The translations under genes and the position numbers were made by a program. The notes beneath the pieces are model-generated. The model searched no databases and had not been told where the DNA came from. It worked only from the letters and a program-made list of their open reading frames with translations. DNA of 23,966 nucleotides from JBLIKP01 sp047635375 (GTDB lineage Bacteria > Bacteroidota > Bacteroidia > Sphingobacteriales > Sphingobacteriaceae): NCBI GenBank assembly GCA_047635375.1, contig JBLIKP010000031.1, positions 1 to 23,966 of the forward strand, given 5' to 3'. This document shows, piece after piece, positions 8,036 through 14,295 of this stretch (its first letter is position 1; each line of letters opens with the position of its first letter).

Positions 8036-10701
8036 GAACGATTATTTCTTTTAATCCCAAACTCCAAGATTTGGTCGATAAAGTTATAAGGTTTATAGTT
8101 ATTTAGTGCCGTTTGGTGAAAAATACATGTGGCTGGTGTCATTCCTGGGAGTGAATTTATTTCGATAATAATGACGTCCACTTTTCCATCCTCGTAAATC
8201 TTAACAAAAGCGTCAATCCGAGCATAACCTTCTACATTCATGGTTTTGGCGGTGCGTTTAAGCTCCTCACGTACAATGACACTGATTCTTGCATTTTCCG
8301 TTTTATTCCTTGAAAACCTGGAGGGAGTAATATTTTGTCCTTCACCAGCAAGGAATTTCTCCTCCAAACTTAGTACCTCGCTGGTGGCTAGCGATTCAGA
8401 TGGCTCAAATATTTCATACTCGATTTCACCATTTTCATTGTAATGGGTTAATAAGCCACCCGTTACTTCCAAAAAGTGTTTCGCTTCACCTTTATTTATC
8501 ATTTCCTCAACCACAAAGAAGTCTTTCATTGGGACTTCTTCCTTTGGTTTGATGTTTAATATGGCTGTCGCCGAAGCGGGTAATGGAAGTTCTTTTCTAA
8601 AAATCATCTCAGCAAAAGCGTTAAGTTGCTCTACAGTGCGGATAACCTTAACTGCTGAGCTGCATCCGTCATCTGCAGGTTTGGCAATAATAGGAAAGCT
8701 TAAATGGGCTAGGATTTCTTTTGTGGCTTCTTTTTGATCGCTCTCCCAGTGGGCTTTTTGAACTAAAATATGGTTAGGAATAAGCAAACCTTCGTTTCTT
8801 AGTTTCTCGTTCGTTTCAAATTTGTTTATGGTCACACTTGAGCTTTCTGACCCTGAGCCATTGAACGGGATTCCACGTCTGGTAAGCTCTTGTTGAACCT
8901 GTCCGTCTTCTCCTGGCCGTCCGTGAAGTGCTATAAACACTGCGTCGACATCTTTTTCTAGCTCGTCAAAGGTGTACAACGTGGGTCTAATTAGGGTTCT
9001 ACCGTCAGTAAAGCGTCTTGTAATATCAATGCAATCAAGTTTAATTTCCTCAAGGGTTTCGTTTTCTTCTTGATGTTCTATTTTCTCTCGAATATCATCG
9101 GCATTGTCCTTTAGCATAATGTTTATAGGAATGCGATACATCTGGTGATCGTGGTCTTTTCCTGTTAGAAACACAGGTATTGGCTCGTATTTGGTGCTTG
9201 AACTTAGCTTTTCATAGATGTTTCGTCCGCTTTCTACACTTATGTGACGCTCAGTGCTATACCCACCGAAAATTACAGCTACTTTCTTTTTATGAGTGAC
9301 TGTTTTTCCGAATTGGTCAAGATTTTGGTCAAGCCGATGTAAAAGTGTGCTTGCTGCCGGTTCGCAAACTCCTGAGGTTTGGCGCTCACGTAATGAGGCA
9401 TGTATGATGAAAGTCAAGAATTGTGATGGGTTAAGCCCTATTTCTGCCGCTTGATGGAAGAAAAATGAGCTAGGCATCATTCCTGACGTGGTGTTTGGGT
9501 CGTTTAGGTATATCTTTCCTTCCGCAGTGTAGAACCCATCAATTCGAGCATAAACTTGGAATCTGAATTCTTCGAAAAGTCCCTTACATTCTAGTCTAAT
9601 CCTATCAATTTCCTTGTGAGGTAGTGGGATAGGAGTGATTTTTCGGGAAAGGCCTGGCAGATATTTACTTCGATAATCGAATACTTCCTGACCTTTAGTT
9701 ACTTCAGTAGGTGGCAGCGCTATAGGCTTACCGTCTAGTCCGCGAACCACAATACAGCTAAACTCTCTTCCCTTAATCATTTCCTCGAAAAGCACCTCAG
9801 ATTCCCCATCGGCAGAAGCCATGGTTACCTCGGTTTTTCCATCGGCGAAAGCCTTGTCTAAAAAGGAAAGAAGGGTTTCGGGGTGGCGGATTAACTCACC
9901 TTCAATAATTACGGGTAAACCAATTCCTTCACGGAAATCGGCTTGGGTTTGGATGAATATTTTTTTCTCGTCGTTGCTAAGCGAATTCCACTCTTTACCG
10001 CTAATTGTAACGCGGAAGAAACTCATATCCACCGCCTTTTTAAAAGAGGCAACATCAGCCTTATGCAATATGGTCACTCCAATAGAAGACCCTTGGTGAG
10101 CAGCTTTGATAACGACTGGAAAGCCAACTCGGCGCCCCACGGTTGCCATGGTTTCTTCAGGATCAGTTTTGAGCCAATCGGATTGTGAAATTTTATAATA
10201 ATCGGGTGTATTTAAACCCGCTTGATACATTAAAGGTTTTTGAATGGCCTTGTTTATTCCAAATGCCGAGGCAAAAATTCCTGCGCCGGAGTAGGGGATT
10301 TTTAGGTATTCAAGCAGACCTTGAATTTTCCCGTCCTCACCAAATGTTCCGTGAAGAGCAAGGAAAGCAAAATCAATGTGATTATGAAGATCTTCGGTTT
10401 TTATGATTTTCCCAAGAGGAGCAAGGAGGGCTTCTTCTTTTTCAGGGGTGAGGTCTTCAAGGTTTTCGGCGTAAACTTGAAAGATTGATTCAGGAATAAG
10501 ATCGGTTGGTGGGTAAAAATCCCGGATAGAGCCCTTGTATATGTATTGCCAATCAAGCAAAACAAATCGGCCAAAGCTATCAATGAAGAGCGGTACAGGT
10601 TCAAAAAGTGCTTTATTCAGGTTATCGTAAACCGTTCTGCCACCTGCAAAACTAACCTCACGCTCACGTGAAAATCCGCCAAAAATTATTCCTATTTTCA
10701 T
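8032..10701 (-). CDS. Tandem fusion of two D-alanine-D-alanine-ligase-like ATP-grasp modules
   Basis: One 889-residue reading frame holds two Ddl-like modules of about 440 and 415 residues; ordinary Ddl has 300-370. Module 1 (1-445): IFGGFSREREVS (6-17), HGTFGEDG (117-124), GSSIGV (204-209), KGREF (310-314), the omega-loop-like FDYRSKY (341-347), RID (386-388) and the NDPNTTSGMM metal site (400-409), where the usual Glu is Asp401. A linker spans about 446-472. Module 2 (473-889): IFGGYSTERHIS (477-488), HGRPGEDG (593-600), DDGCSSAV (677-684) in place of GSSxGV, no FDYxxKY, but an intact EINSLPGMTP (847-856). Each half keeps different hallmarks, so it may be a built-in dimer with specialised halves. 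It may be the cell's only Ddl or act on another substrate; the window does not settle this. It is the first gene of the cluster and overlaps the PASTA gene. Confidence 0.9.
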   Translation of the reverse strand: MKIGIIFGGFSREREVSFAGGRTVYDNLNKALFEPVPLFIDSFGRFVLLDWQYIYKGSIRDFYPPTDLIPESIFQVYAENLEDLTPEKEEALLAPLGKIIKTEDLHNHIDFAFLALHGTFGEDGKIQGLLEYLKIPYSGAGIFASAFGINKAIQKPLMYQAGLNTPDYYKISQSDWLKTDPEETMATVGRRVGFPVVIKAAHQGSSIGVTILHKADVASFKKAVDMSFFRVTISGKEWNSLSNDEKKIFIQTQADFREGIGLPVIIEGELIRHPETLLSFLDKAFADGKTEVTMASADGESEVLFEEMIKGREFSCIVVRGLDGKPIALPPTEVTKGQEVFDYRSKYLPGLSRKITPIPLPHKEIDRIRLECKGLFEEFRFQVYARIDGFYTAEGKIYLNDPNTTSGMMPSSFFFHQAAEIGLNPSQFLTFIIHASLRERQTSGVCEPAASTLLHRLDQNLDQFGKTVTHKKKVAVIFGGYSTERHISVESGRNIYEKLSSSTKYEPIPVFLTGKDHDHQMYRIPINIMLKDNADDIREKIEHQEENETLEEIKLDCIDITRRFTDGRTLIRPTLYTFDELEKDVDAVFIALHGRPGEDGQVQQELTRRGIPFNGSGSESSSVTINKFETNEKLRNEGLLIPNHILVQKAHWESDQKEATKEILAHLSFPIIAKPADDGCSSAVKVIRTVEQLNAFAEMIFRKELPLPASATAILNIKPKEEVPMKDFFVVEEMINKGEAKHFLEVTGGLLTHYNENGEIEYEIFEPSESLATSEVLSLEEKFLAGEGQNITPSRFSRNKTENARISVIVREELKRTAKTMNVEGYARIDAFVKIYEDGKVDVIIIEINSLPGMTPATCIFHQTALNNYKPYNFIDQILEFGIKRNNRS

Positions 10702-10708
10702 AAAGGAA

Positions 10709-10738
10709 CAAAGATAGTTTTTATATGGAATGGGGCAA
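10709..10738 (-). promoter_or_regulatory. Bacteroidota-type promoter of the seven-gene cluster
   Basis: On the minus strand TTG (10738-10736), 19 nt and TATCTTTG (10716-10709) match the TTG / TAnnTTTG consensus exactly. The -7 box ends only 7 nt before the ATG at 10701, so the transcript would have almost no leader. Confidence 0.6.
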
Positions 10739-10822
10739 TTTTGAAAGGGGAAAATGTTAAATTCAATTCCCCAAAAAGGGATATTTAACTTCGAGGAAGT
10801 TGCGGTTAGACTGGGTTAATTT

Positions 10823-10851
10823 GGAAGGATTAAAACAAGTTTAACCCTTCC
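10823..10851 (-). terminator. Hairpin after the SRPBCC gene, no T tract
   Basis: A stem of 12 pairs is formed by 10823-10834 and 10840-10851. One position is an A-C mismatch as plus-strand RNA but a G-U wobble as minus-strand RNA, which fits a structure at the 3' end of the minus-strand SRPBCC transcript 20 nt after its stop. No run of T follows, so it may stabilise or process the mRNA rather than end it. Confidence 0.4.
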
Positions 10852-10870
10852 ATAATGTTTTCTCATGAAA

Positions 10871-11365
10871 TTAGGACCCCGCCTCAGCCTTCGCCTTTAA
10901 ATCTGCTGTGAATTTTTCGAAACTCTGGTCGAAAGAAGGGATTTTGCTTGCGAAAAGTGGAAACATAAATCCACCTATTTTTTCGGTCATACTGAATTGC
11001 GTAGCCATTCCTACCATTCTTATGGTGTAGGTTCGCTCTCCCAGGTTATCACCCCAAACTAATTTTTCCTTAGGCTCAATTTCTTTTACCTTAAGTTTAA
11101 AGGTTCGCTCCGGGTCCAAAGAACTTACTAATTCTATTTTTTCTCCAACTTGAATTTTCCCCTTTACCGAAATTACTGTGGTGGTCCAGCCAGGCATTGC
11201 CTCGGCATTTTGAAGCAGTTTCCAAACCTTCTCTGGGGAGGCTGAAATGTTCTGATCAATGTTGGTAGTACGACTAAAGGTTGTTTTTGTGGTTTTTGCT
11301 TTTCCTAGCTGTGCGTATGTCACAACTGGAGCCAATATTACCAAAAGAATTATCAGTTTTTTCAT
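10871..11365 (-). CDS. Exported SRPBCC (START/Bet v1-like) protein
   Basis: This 164-residue protein has a clear signal peptide (MKKLIILLVILAPVVTYAQ). The rest reads as an SRPBCC fold: an opening strand with the common phrase ISASPEKVWKLLQNAEAMPG (about 41-60), a central WTTTVISVKGKIQVGEKIEL, RTFKLKVKEIEPKEKLVWG, and a closing amphipathic helix (FDQSFEKFTADLKAKAEA). Members of this polyketide cyclase/START group bind hydrophobic ligands in a deep cavity. Most lack a catalytic motif, and none is visible here. Export is less usual for the family and puts the ligand-binding step in the periplasm. The gene is on the same strand as the ligase-PASTA cluster but is separated by 169 nt, a hairpin and a separate promoter, so it is probably its own unit. 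Ligand unknown. Confidence 0.82.
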   Translation of the reverse strand: MKKLIILLVILAPVVTYAQLGKAKTTKTTFSRTTNIDQNISASPEKVWKLLQNAEAMPGWTTTVISVKGKIQVGEKIELVSSLDPERTFKLKVKEIEPKEKLVWGDNLGERTYTIRMVGMATQFSMTEKIGGFMFPLFASKIPSFDQSFEKFTADLKAKAEAGS

Positions 11366-11515
11366 TCGAGGATTTGTTAAAAAGTTAGTTTGTGGACCAC
11401 AAAGTAAAAATATATTTCAAATATTAGTATTTAGTACTTAAAAATAGATGATTTGTGTTAGGTAAAATATGGGGCTTGGGTCGGGCAAGTGTACCGGCAT
11501 TTCAGATTAAATGAA

Positions 11516-11547
11516 GTGCAAAAGTAAAGGAGTGCAAGAGTGCAGGA
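11516..11547. repeat. Array of 8-bp units, consensus AGTGCAAG (left)
   Basis: Four consecutive octamers read AGTGCAAA, AGTAAAGG, AGTGCAAG, AGTGCAGG and are followed by a T-run. The period of 8 does not fit coding DNA. Taken as 11514-11542, it matches the reverse complement of 11989-12017 at 23 of 29 positions. Confidence 0.65.
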
Positions 11548-11769
11548 TTTTTTTTTGACTCCGTGATTTTTGCCCATTGGACATTTTAGATTCAGAATTA
11601 GATGCATCGCCCGTGCGGCTGGTGAACGGCATTATTTTAAAAAGCTCATTTATCCCAAAAGCAAGGTGCGGGGAGGTGGTGCAAGCAACCCTTAAGATCA
11701 AGAATGGCATAGAAAGCTGGAATGATTTTCGCGAATTTTGGTTGTTAAAGGAATGTGGAGTTTATTGCG

Positions 11770-11882
11770 CTTGGGTTGTGTGGGAGGCCTTCCTTTTGGC
11801 TGACAAATTGCTTTTTAAAATCAAGCCTTGACTTTTGCTCCACTTATTGTCAAGAAAAAGTGGAAAACCATTTTAAGAAACG
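11770..11882 (+). repeat. Dispersed hairpin repeat, copy B
   Basis: From CTTGGGTTG to GAAACG this copy follows 154-292 closely but lacks the roughly 26-bp insertion before the hairpin. Landmarks are GACAAATTG, CAAGCCTTGA and CTTTTGCTCC. Its stem is TCCACTT (11839-11845) with AAGTGGA (11858-11864). The stem bases differ from the other copies on both sides, so pairing is kept. Confidence 0.65.
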
Positions 11883-11944
11883 AAATATCATCTGGGCTGC
11901 AAGGGTTATCAAATCTCAAATAGTCCTCCCCATTGACTTGGGTT

Positions 11945-11984
11945 GCTTGATAGCTTGAAAGCTTCTTGGCTTGAACGCTTGTGA
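11945..11984. repeat. Array of five 8-bp units, consensus GCTTGAAN
   Basis: The units read GCTTGATA, GCTTGAAA, GCTTCTTG, GCTTGAAC, GCTTGTGA with no spacer between them. A different octamer array starts 4 nt later. No coding sense is visible. Confidence 0.7.
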
Positions 11985-11988
11985 AAAT

Positions 11989-12020
11989 CACTCTTGAACT
12001 TCTGCACTATTACACTTAAA
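11989..12020. repeat. Array of 8-bp units, consensus CACTNTTN (right, inverted to the left array)
   Basis: The units read CACTCTTG, AACTTCTG, CACTATTA, CACTTAAA. Their reverse complement (AGTG-type octamers) matches the array at 11516-11547, so the two arrays form an imperfect inverted pair enclosing about 500 bp with repeat copy B inside. Confidence 0.65.
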
Positions 12021-12069
12021 ATAAGTCATCTAGAGCCTTTCGAAAGATAGACGGGTTAAAGAGCGAGAA

Positions 12070-12733
12070 TCAGAATGAGAACGAGGAAATTTTAAAATAG
12101 AAAACGTATAACTCATCTCTTATTTTATTAGCCCACTCCCCATAAATCTTCACTGATAGATGCAACTGATCTTCGGCTAAATAACTTGGGTCATTTTCTC
12201 CTTATATAATATATAGGTGTAATATCAATTAGTTTTGTTCCGATTTCTGCGCAGACATCGGCGCAAGCCTTATTCCAATATGCGATTTCGCTTGAGGTTG
12301 ATCTTCCCCAGTTTTTTCCGAAAGGAGTAATGGTGTAATCTGGAATGCTTAAAGCAAAAACTCCATTAGCGCCACCTTTGCAGCTTATAATTGCAAAATT
12401 TATTATTGATCTCAGATCTTCCTTATAAACCTCAATATCACCTTTGCTGAATTGATTATTTACTCCTATAAGCATTGAAATGTTATCATACGGTGCTTTT
12501 TCAAGTCCGTCGGTGGCCATCGCGCGGATTAAATCCCTGGTCTGCCAACCTTTTTCAGCAATTACCTTTCGGTTTTTCCAGCGCATAGCAAGAGATAATT
12601 GTGCTGGGAACGATTCAGACGGGATGCCATTGGTTCCAATTTTATAGCTGTCTCCTAAAGCCAAGTAAGTTGGATTGTCGGGAGTGCTGGAAAATGGATT
12701 TAACATGAAAATTAGCGAAAACAATATGTTCAT
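12070..12733 (-). pseudogene. SGNH/GDSL hydrolase, frameshifted before the catalytic Asp-His block
   Basis: The open frame at 12733-12191 gives 180 residues with SGNH block I (LALGDSYKIG, Ser29), a block II-like AEKGWQTRDL and block III (GVNNQ, 90-94), the usual features of lipases/esterases of this fold. It stops at TGA (12193-12191) just after LIDITPIYYIRRK. In the +1 frame the next sequence reads ENDPSYLAEDQLHLSV and YGEWANKI. That is the expected block V, with Asp and His in DQLH at 12160-12171, and this frame stays open to TGA at 12072-12070. A single inserted base near 12195 would explain the break. The product as read lacks the catalytic Asp and His and should be inactive. A sequencing error is the alternative. 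N-terminal residues 1-15 are hydrophobic, so the original protein may have been exported. Confidence 0.75.
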
Positions 12734-12902
12734 GATTTAAATGCCTAAATAATAAGGGTTTAGTATTTATGAAAGTTATTAATCGGCATCCTTTAGGGGT
12801 AATGTTCATTATAGGAAAGGTCTTTTCAGGTGCTTTTCATCAAAAAAAACATATGTATAAGCATAAGGAATAATAGTGTAATTCAGGGCTTTAAAGGCGC
12901 AG

Positions 12903-12910
12903 TATATTTG
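12903..12910 (+). promoter_or_regulatory. TAnnTTTG -7 box upstream of the broken secreted-protein gene
   Basis: TATATTTG matches the Bacteroidota -7 consensus exactly and lies 61 nt before the ATG at 12972. No convincing TTG element sits at the right distance, so support is partial. Confidence 0.35.
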
Positions 12911-12971
12911 TATTAACAAGAAAAGGAAATGCTTTATCAAACCTTTTAATTCAAACACAAAAATTACTGCA

Positions 12972-13544
12972 ATGAAAAGTTCTTATTAGTATTAATCGCC
13001 TTGGTATTCTCTGTTAAAGTAAACGCTCAACAATTAGTGGAATTCAAAAAAGTAAATTCTTTCACTAACCAAGAGTTAAGAGAAGAATTGAATAATTTAA
13101 ATATGAAATCATTGCCGCCATCTTCGGTAACCGGTGCAGATGTTTATGAGTTTAGCTACTTTGTTGAATTTGAAATGGTAGAAGTAAGTAAATTTACTTG
13201 ACAAGTAATAGTTCCGACAGGAGTGAGTAAAACTTTTCCTTTGGTTTCATTTTCCTCTTCAAATACAGCTACAATTGGTTGAAAATAATCGGGAAGCAGG
13301 AATGTTAATGGCCGTAAGTGGGTTATTGTCTCTTAGAGCATTGACATAAGATGGGAGTCAACAGGTTTCACACGCTGCTGTACGAGCTGCAGTCGAATTT
13401 TTAAATGAGAGTTTAAGCGGACAATTATTCTTAATGAATGATGGTGATGGCTCACCAATAATGGCTCCCCAGCAATTCATAGAATTTAATAATATTTTTA
13501 AAGTCAACCAAAGACAAGAATTATACGGAAATGCAAGTTTCTAA
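12972..13544 (+). pseudogene. Small secreted protein gene broken by several lesions
   Basis: The ATG at 12972 is followed at once by a frameshift. One missing A in the run 12975-12978 would restore MKKFLLVLIALVFSVKVNAQ, a textbook signal peptide. The frame then reads about 60 residues (QLVEFKKVNSFTNQELREEL and on to VEVSKFT) to an in-frame TGA at 13199. Beyond it the same frame still reads protein-like (QVIVPTGVSKTFPLVSFSSS) to a second TGA at 13280. The sense then moves to another frame at about 13278 (VENNREAGMLMAVSGLLSLR), meets TAA at 13347, and continues (VSHAAVRAAVEFLNESLSG and on to ELYGNASF) to TAA at 13542-13544. At least four lesions are seen, so this is a decayed gene of about 190 codons. 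I do not recognise the family. A -7 box upstream and a terminator downstream remain. Confidence 0.7.
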
Positions 13545-13597
13545 TAAACATAATATGAAAAATTCCTCAAACCTAAATTCATTATTGTGCTTTACCA

Positions 13598-13640
13598 AAT
13601 CCCAGAACCAGAATCTGATTCTGGGATTATTCTTTGTTTT
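13598..13640 (+). terminator. Terminator after the broken secreted-protein gene
   Basis: AATCCCAGAA (13598-13607) pairs perfectly with TTCTGGGATT (13619-13628) over 10 bp, with an 11-nt loop, followed by a T-rich tail. It lies 54 nt past the last stop of the pseudogene and insulates rpsO. Confidence 0.75.
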
Positions 13641-13681
13641 CGCAGCTTTAAATACAATAACTACCTAATTTTTTCTATCTA

Positions 13682-13715
13682 TTTGTTAGATAAATAATAA
13701 AAACTCTTATATTTG
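13682..13715 (+). promoter_or_regulatory. Bacteroidota-type promoter of rpsO
   Basis: TTTG (13682-13685), 22 nt, and TATATTTG (13708-13715) match the TTG / TAnnTTTG pattern. The start codon is 49 nt beyond the -7 box. Confidence 0.6.
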
Positions 13716-13764
13716 CACTTCATTAAGCGAAGACGCATTTAATAAATCAAAATACAAGATACTA

Positions 13765-14040
13765 GTGGAAAACTATTTAGACGCTAACAAAAAAGCTGAG
13801 TTCTTTAAGACACACGGAAAAAACGAGAAGGACACAGGATCATCTGAAGGACAAATTGCAATGTTCTCATTCAGAATTAAGCACCTTACAGAGCACTTAA
13901 AGAAAAATCGTAAAGACTATTCTACTCAACGTGCTCTTACGAACTTAGTAAGTAAGCGACGTAGATTACTTAATTTCTTAATGAACACAGACATCGCTCG
14001 ATATAGAGCAATCATTAAGGAGTTGAGCTTAAGAAGATAA
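13765..14040 (+). CDS. rpsO: 30S ribosomal protein S15
   Basis: S15 binds the central domain of 16S rRNA early in 30S assembly. The 91-residue product carries the family core: HGKNEKDTGSSEGQIAMFSF (about 18-37), then HLTEHLKKNRKDYSTQRAL, VSKRRRLLNFL, and the C-terminal RYRAIIKELSLRR. The length is near the usual 88-90. No ATG is available. The frame stays open upstream without one, and GTG at 13765 gives a product of the expected length with an N-terminus (MENYLDANKKAEF) that aligns in place with normal S15, so GTG is the likely start. It has its own promoter and a strong terminator, and is followed by pnp on the same strand, the common rpsO-pnp order. Confidence 0.95.
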   Translation: MENYLDANKKAEFFKTHGKNEKDTGSSEGQIAMFSFRIKHLTEHLKKNRKDYSTQRALTNLVSKRRRLLNFLMNTDIARYRAIIKELSLRR

Positions 14041-14050
14041 GACAATTTCA

Positions 14051-14085
14051 AAGAGCCAAAATTTATATTTTGGCTCTTCTTTTTT
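14051..14085 (+). terminator. Strong rho-independent terminator of rpsO
   Basis: AAGAGCCAAAAT (14051-14062) and ATTTTGGCTCTT (14067-14078) form a perfect 12-bp stem with a TTAT loop, followed by C and six T. It starts 10 nt after the rpsO stop, so pnp needs its own promoter or read-through. Confidence 0.88.
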
Positions 14086-14181
14086 GTACCTAGTTCATCA
14101 AACCCTTTCAGCGGATGACCAGGGTAATAAGTGAGGGCGGGAAGGATTTGACCTCAATTTATCACAGAAAGAAACTTTTCA

Positions 14182-14276
14182 ATCCTGACCTTTCAGGATC
14201 GCCACATTCCTTCAAATGGCCAAATCGGGGATTTTCCCCACTGTAAACCCCCAATCTAAAGGAGATTGGATTTTTT
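14182..14276 (+). promoter_or_regulatory. Structured region upstream of pnp with three hairpins
   Basis: Three short perfect stems occur in a row: ATCCTGA/TCAGGAT (14182-14199, CCTT loop), GGGGA/TCCCC (14227-14239) and CCAATCT/AGATTGG (14251-14269). The last is followed by A and six T, as in an intrinsic terminator, and lies 20 nt before the pnp ATG. PNPase mRNA leaders in enterobacteria are structured and autoregulated; whether this one is a leader is inferred. No clear TAnnTTTG box was found in the interval. Confidence 0.45.
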
Positions 14277-14295
14277 GACAACAAATTTTTAAACA

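Larger units (their letters stand above)
11366..12069. other. Repeat-rich intergenic region without an intact gene
   Basis: About 700 nt separate the SRPBCC gene from the extended end of the broken SGNH gene. It holds an octamer array (11516-11547), the hairpin repeat copy B (11770-11882) and two further octamer arrays (11945-11984, 11989-12020), annotated separately. An open frame at 11577-11831 spans this region but runs through the repeat and has no recognisable domain, so I do not call it coding. In 11548-11769 outside the repeats I see nothing definite. Confidence 0.55.

Noticed and set aside
11577..11831. 84-codon open frame on the plus strand
   Set aside because: It overlaps repeat copy B, ends inside it and has no recognisable domain. 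The repeat explains the 3' half better than coding does.
13199..13282. TGA read as tryptophan (recoding) in the secreted-protein gene
   Set aside because: Both TGA codons fall where Trp would be tolerable, but the gene also has a TAA and two frameshifts, and intact genes nearby use TGA as stop (for example the ligase-like gene). Decay is simpler.
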